Assembly: GCA_013331265.1 (NCBI GenBank)
Contig: DUGS01000164.1
Span: 10,313-18,541 of the forward strand
Source of the DNA: Methanosarcina sp.
GTDB lineage: Archaea > Halobacteriota > Methanosarcinia > Methanosarcinales > Methanosarcinaceae
DNA: 8,229 nucleotides
Reading direction: 5' to 3'
Position 1 is the stretch's first letter; every line of letters begins with the position of its first letter. The notes below the pieces were generated by a model. The model was not told the DNA's origin. It saw only the letters and a program-made list of their open reading frames with translations, and made no database searches. The position numbers and the translations under genes were made by a program. This document shows positions 5,982 to 8,229 of this stretch, in pieces.

Positions 5982-6240
5982 AATCTTTAGGAAACAAACA
6001 AACATAGTGTTTAGTTATCTCACCTTTTTTGTTTTCCTCGTACTGGAGGGTATAGATCCACCCTTTCCAGATGATTTCATCTTCAAAAGTGAGATTTGGT
6101 TTCCAGTCCTTTGGTACTATCCCGGTTGCTACAAAGGAATCAATATTATGAAGTATTTTTGTTACCCCCTCCTCTTTCATCATCTTAGTTGGTGCACTTC
6201 TACACGCTGGATCGATCTCACTAATACCTATTTCACCCAT
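5980..6240 (-). CDS. Hypothetical protein, 86 residues
   Basis: I do not recognise a family. The product starts MGEIGISEIDPACRSAPTKM and ends HYVCLFPKD. It is soluble in character, mixed in charge, with two cysteines (C13, C81), a tryptophan-rich middle (W46, W58, W61) and a strand-like segment around IIWKGWIYTLQYEE (56-69). No membrane span or signal is seen. ATG 6238-6240 follows AAAGGAG by about 11 bases, slightly long but usable. A TATA box lies about 65 bp upstream and a hairpin overlaps the stop, so it appears to be a single-gene transcription unit. Its own promoter, ribosome binding site and terminator support it being real despite its size. Confidence 0.7.
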   Translation of the reverse strand: MGEIGISEIDPACRSAPTKMMKEEGVTKILHNIDSFVATGIVPKDWKPNLTFEDEIIWKGWIYTLQYEENKKGEITKHYVCLFPKD

Positions 6241-6302
6241 TGTCAGTCACACTCCTTTATCGCAGGGTTATTTATGACCCAATAAAAGTTCTACATCCTA
6301 TC

Positions 6303-6310
6303 CATATATA
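6303..6310 (-). promoter_or_regulatory. TATA box of the 86-residue gene
   Basis: The minus strand reads GATTATATATGGATAGG, with TATATATG at 6303-6310. Transcription would begin near 6280, leaving about a 40-base leader with AAAGGAG before ATG 6240. Confidence 0.55.
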
Positions 6311-6472
6311 ATCCTCTGAGAGCCATCAAACAAGTTTGAAAAGTAGAAAAATGATACTCAACGAGGAGCGGTTGGTCAAGTTAAAAAAAGATGAAGCGGA
6401 CTAATGCTATCAATGTTCCTTATCTATTTTTGATTTTTTTATCTGATCTATTTGAAGAACTCCTTTCGTTGT

Positions 6473-6883
6473 TCAGGCCTCTACAATTATCTCCCCTTCC
6501 ATCCAGGGGTGTGCTGTACACTTATACTGGTAAGTTCCTTCCTCTTCAAAAGTATAGGTAAACTTTTCTCCCTTTTGAAGGTAATCTGATTCTATGCCCG
6601 AACCTACCACATTATGGAGAACAGTATCATTGTTAGTCCACCTGACAGTCTGTCCCACTTTAACAGTAACATTCTGGGGTGTAAATTTGTAGTTTCTGAT
6701 CTCTACATTAACAATCTCAGATCCTGCTCCTGTGACAGTTTCTCCGGCTCCTGCCGCTCCTCCATTATTCACATCTTCTACAGGTATTGAAGGTGCAGGC
6801 TCATCCGAACCTCCATTATCAACGCAACCCGCAGCAAAAAATACACCAAGAATTATCAGAAAAATTATTATTTTCTTTCTCAC
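6473..6883 (-). CDS. Cupredoxin lipoprotein, plastocyanin/halocyanin-like
   Basis: A 136-residue blue-copper electron carrier, predicted to be anchored outside the cytoplasmic membrane. Residues 1-19 are a basic-hydrophobic signal sequence ending in a lipobox FAAGC, with Cys20 as the lipidation site. Residues about 21-55 are a flexible Gly/Ala/Glu/Pro-rich linker. Residues 56-136 are a small plastocyanin-type beta barrel (NYKFTPQNVTVKVGQTVRW). The type 1 copper ligands are all present: H90 (NNDTVLHNVV), C122, H125 and M128 (YKCTAHPWMEG). The start is GTG (6881-6883) behind GAGGAG about 10 bases upstream; no in-frame ATG fits better. It probably shuttles electrons at the cell surface; the partner is unknown and no oxidase or membrane complex is next to it here. 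It is not in an operon with its neighbours. Confidence 0.92.
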   Translation of the reverse strand: MRKKIIIFLIILGVFFAAGCVDNGGSDEPAPSIPVEDVNNGGAAGAGETVTGAGSEIVNVEIRNYKFTPQNVTVKVGQTVRWTNNDTVLHNVVGSGIESDYLQKGEKFTYTFEEEGTYQYKCTAHPWMEGEIIVEA

Positions 6884-7188
6884 GTTATATTTTCTCCTCT
6901 AAACCTCACAGCATTTACGCCTATACTCCAGTTTTATCCTTTACTTATCTATTTTCTGGTTTCCGTCCGTCTTTACGACTTCCACCCTGAGTAGGTAATC
7001 TCTTAGAATGAGGGGGTCTCCACCCGCGGAAAGCAGAACCCAAACGCTCGGGCATACCGGACAGTCCGCGACTATCTGCCTTCCACACATGCAGGTTTTT
7101 CCGCGTATAATGGTTGGAGGTAAAGCCCAGAGATGAAGATTTCAATGGGGTATTTCAGCTATATTTTTCTTCCACCTGAAAATATTTT
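6884..7188. other. Intergenic region holding dispersed repeat copy A
   Basis: This lies between the divergently transcribed cupredoxin gene and the right-hand operon. The cupredoxin promoter should be near 6920-6960, but no strong TATA box is evident (GGATAAAACTGG on the minus strand is weak). From 7021 to 7140 it is the 120-bp repeat shared with 8041-8160. GC content is higher here than in nearby spacers. Confidence 0.5.
7021..7140 (+). repeat. 120-bp dispersed repeat, copy A
   Basis: It aligns along its whole length with 8041-8160 (offset 1022 shrinking to 1020 through a 2-base indel), at roughly three quarters identity by eye. Shared strings include CTATCTGCC or ATATCTGCC, CCACACAT, GCGTATAA and GGTTGG. 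Both copies are in the same orientation and bracket the two-gene operon. The 2-base indel and substitutions spread over all codon positions argue against a conserved protein. Confidence 0.75.
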
Positions 7189-7206
7189 TTGAATATTTAT
7201 ATTCAA
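7189..7206. promoter_or_regulatory. 18-bp palindrome, candidate operator
   Basis: TTGAATAT-TT-ATATTCAA is a perfect dyad with a two-base centre. It lies about 15 bp upstream of the BRE/TATA of the downstream operon, where an archaeal regulator could influence TBP/TFB loading. If the operon is an autoregulated pair, this would be the natural binding site. The dyad is seen directly; the function is inferred. Confidence 0.45.
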
Positions 7207-7220
7207 GGAAACACTGTGAA

Positions 7221-7239
7221 ACGAAATATTTTAATATAC
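7221..7239 (+). promoter_or_regulatory. BRE/TATA promoter of the two-gene operon
   Basis: ACGAAA (BRE-like, 7221-7226) runs into TATTTTAATATAC (7227-7239), a plausible TATA element. Transcription start is expected near 7258-7262, leaving a short leader with GAGGG before the TTG start at 7286. Confidence 0.5.
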
Positions 7240-7285
7240 TTAATCTCTGTTTCCGTAGACAAACCGGAATTTTTGAGGGCACTTT

Positions 7286-7600
7286 TTGAACGTTGTTGAA
7301 ACTGTAATGTATCATGCAAAAAACCATGATCTTATTACGACTAGTCATTTTCTCGAAATGCTAGAACTACGCCAAAACGGTATAGTTCCAGATTTTGATG
7401 GAATCTGTGTTTTAATGGCAACTCAAAGTCCTATAAAAATAGAAGAACAAACAGACGATAAATTTAAGCTCTTCTACAGCATAGATGAAAAATATGATTT
7501 GATTATAGTAATAGTTTGTATAATTATCAGTCCCAGTAAAGTTAGATTAATAACTGTTCACCAGCAGGAATCAAAAAGGAGATCGGGTGTGAATGGATAA
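7286..7600 (+). CDS. DUF4258-like protein, possible toxin-like partner
   Basis: A 104-residue protein whose layout resembles DUF4258. There is a helix with a conserved-type His (TTSHFLEMLELR, H21 and R29), a variable middle, then strands YDLIIVIVCI (70-79) and KVRLITVHQQESKRR (85-99) ending in a basic cluster. DUF4258 proteins share a compact fold often compared with RelE/ParE and BrnT-type toxins, so a toxin-like or RNA-targeting role is conceivable but unproven. The TTG start (7286) is chosen because GAGGG (7275-7279) lies six bases ahead; ATG 7307 is an alternative without a site. It overlaps the next gene by eight bases, implying coupled translation. The operon has its own promoter and a palindrome upstream. 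Confidence 0.7.
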   Translation: MNVVETVMYHAKNHDLITTSHFLEMLELRQNGIVPDFDGICVLMATQSPIKIEEQTDDKFKLFYSIDEKYDLIIVIVCIIISPSKVRLITVHQQESKRRSGVNG

Positions 7601-7961
7601 GGATCGTCGATATATTGATTTTTGGAATTATGACTTGGAAACTGATATTTTCTTTTTCCGTGATAAAAGTCAAAAATATCATTCTTCTATAGAAATAGGA
7701 GATTTGGTATTAGACCTTGGGATAGATGGATCTCCGATTGGTGCAGAATTACTTAATGCCTCTAAAAACTTTGGCGTGTCAAAACTTTTGTTGAATGGCA
7801 TTACCAGTTTTAAATCTCTTGTCACAATTTCGAAAACAGATATAAAAGTGACAATAACTGTGTCCGCTACATTTAGAAATGCTAACGTTGAAAAAGTAAG
7901 CGTTTCTCGTGGAATTAACGATATGAACTTGCAAGCTGGTCAAATTGCTATGGCTTGTTGA
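7593..7961 (+). CDS. DUF2283-like protein, possible partner or antitoxin-like
   Basis: A 122-residue protein. The N-terminal half matches the DUF2283 pattern: NYDLETDIFFF (12-22) followed by LDLGIDGSPIGAELLNAS (40-57), corresponding to the family's Asp-x-Gly-x-x-Gly-x-Glu-x-Leu-x-Ala-Ser signature. Residues about 58-122 extend beyond the usual short domain and are strand-rich (KTDIKVTITVSATF). It starts at ATG 7593, inside the end of the upstream gene, with AAGGAG about 11 bases ahead. The tight overlap suggests the two products act together at balanced levels. DUF2283 genes are commonly seen beside DUF4258-type genes (from memory), which prompts the toxin-antitoxin idea. No DNA-binding domain is visible, so operator binding would need another factor or an unrecognised fold. 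Confidence 0.72.
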   Translation: MDKDRRYIDFWNYDLETDIFFFRDKSQKYHSSIEIGDLVLDLGIDGSPIGAELLNASKNFGVSKLLLNGITSFKSLVTISKTDIKVTITVSATFRNANVEKVSVSRGINDMNLQAGQIAMAC

Positions 7962-8016
7962 AAAATAATAATTTTGATCTCCTTTTCTCTTTTCTTCTCC
8001 CTTCTATGCTATTTTT
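7962..8016 (+). terminator. T-rich terminator after the two-gene operon
   Basis: Directly after the stop at 7961, the + strand has repeated T tracts (TTTTGATCTCC, CCTTTTCTCTTTTCTTC, CTATTTTTAG) without a strong hairpin, the usual form of archaeal termination. Confidence 0.5.
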
Positions 8017-8040
8017 AGAGAGGAAACTCGGATATAAGCC

Positions 8041-8160
8041 TGGACCTGTGAAAAGCCAAACCCGGACGCTCTGGAATGCCGTGCAGTTCGCGGATATCTG
8101 CCTGCCACACATACAGTTTTCTGCGTATAAAGGTTGGGGCTTGCTCGGAAATAAAGATGA
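8041..8160 (+). repeat. 120-bp dispersed repeat, copy B
   Basis: Direct-orientation partner of 7021-7140, containing CGCGGATATCTGCC, CCACACAT, TGCGTATAAAGGTTGG and an AAAGATGA end matching the GATGAAGAT end of copy A. It begins just after the operon's T-rich terminator. Short ORFs on its minus strand differ in frame from copy A at the 5' part and are not supported as genes. Confidence 0.75.
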
Positions 8161-8229
8161 CTAGGGAGTTTATGGTGTCTTCGCTGTGTCTTCCTTCTTG
8201 CATACATCCTACTTTCCGCAGTAAAATTT
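8161..8229. other. Window edge with a possible IS-end-like sequence
   Basis: No gene is seen. CTACTTTCCGCAGT (8209-8222) resembles the inverted end of the IS at 1928 (core TTTCCGCAG shared). It could be the left end of a related element continuing past the window, or chance. Confidence 0.25.

Noticed and set aside
6007..6285. 92-codon + strand frame opposite the 86-residue gene
   Set aside because: No ribosome binding site or promoter of its own; the minus-strand gene has both, plus a hairpin at its end.
6351..6404. 17-codon + strand ORF beginning MILNEERLVKLK
   Set aside because: No ribosome binding site and too short to support; at most a fragment of a lost gene.
6945..7145. Minus-strand frames over the 120-bp repeat copies, also 8004-8207
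   Set aside because: The two copies give partly similar peptides (VWxADxRxLxGxPER), but a 2-base indel breaks the shared frame upstream and substitutions are not biased to third positions, so these look like repeat DNA and not genes.
7142..7348. 68-codon minus-strand frame over the operon promoter
   Set aside because: It covers the palindrome, BRE/TATA and the start of the DUF4258-like gene, and has no ribosome binding site.
7955..8164. 69-codon + strand frame after the DUF2283-like gene
   Set aside because: It consists of the T-rich terminator translated as Leu/Phe plus repeat copy B; there is no independent support.

Overview
The window looks archaeal and most likely comes from a Methanosarcina-type methanogen (inference). 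The signs are TATA-box promoters with purine-rich BRE-like flanks, T-rich terminators, strong GGAGG-type ribosome binding sites, AT-rich intergenic DNA full of diverged repeats, a halocyanin-like lipoprotein cupredoxin, and an IS1634-type transposase. No rRNA, tRNA or CRISPR array was seen. This is a mosaic accessory region, not one long operon.

Left part (1-1885, + strand): a promoter leads to a possible 25-residue hydrophobic microprotein. A short leader-like ORF then overlaps the start of a 475-residue NAD(P)/FAD-type oxidoreductase (COG2509-like) that carries a ferredoxin-like cysteine cluster. A complete insertion sequence (1928-3636) lies 42 bp past its stop. The IS has 16-bp imperfect terminal inverted repeats, a 6-bp target duplication (CTAAGA) and an intact DDE transposase with catalytic residues D136, D222 and E423.

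Middle (3643-4648): about 1 kb without a clear gene, dominated by two direct copies of a roughly 325-bp repeat about 540 bp apart. They share a 78-bp core with only two differences, and each carries complementary arms (GCGTTCCCATC / GATGAGAACGC). A perfect 26-bp tandem duplication lies between them. A small broken gene follows (4649-4801), converging on a metallophosphoesterase through a two-sided terminator region.

Minus-strand block (4873-6883): three separately transcribed genes. The first is a metallophosphoesterase whose first metal motif (SDIH) is recovered only if translation starts at a non-canonical ATT codon six bases from an ideal ribosome binding site. The second is an 86-residue orphan protein with its own promoter and hairpin. 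The third is a type 1 copper lipoprotein that starts at GTG.

Right part (6884-8229): two direct copies of a 120-bp repeat (7021-7140 and 8041-8160) bracket a two-gene + strand operon. Its genes overlap by 8 bp and resemble DUF4258 and DUF2283 proteins, an arrangement reminiscent of toxin-antitoxin pairs. An 18-bp palindrome sits just upstream of its BRE/TATA and is a candidate operator. The most interesting items are this bracketed module, the paired 325-bp repeats and the ATT start.
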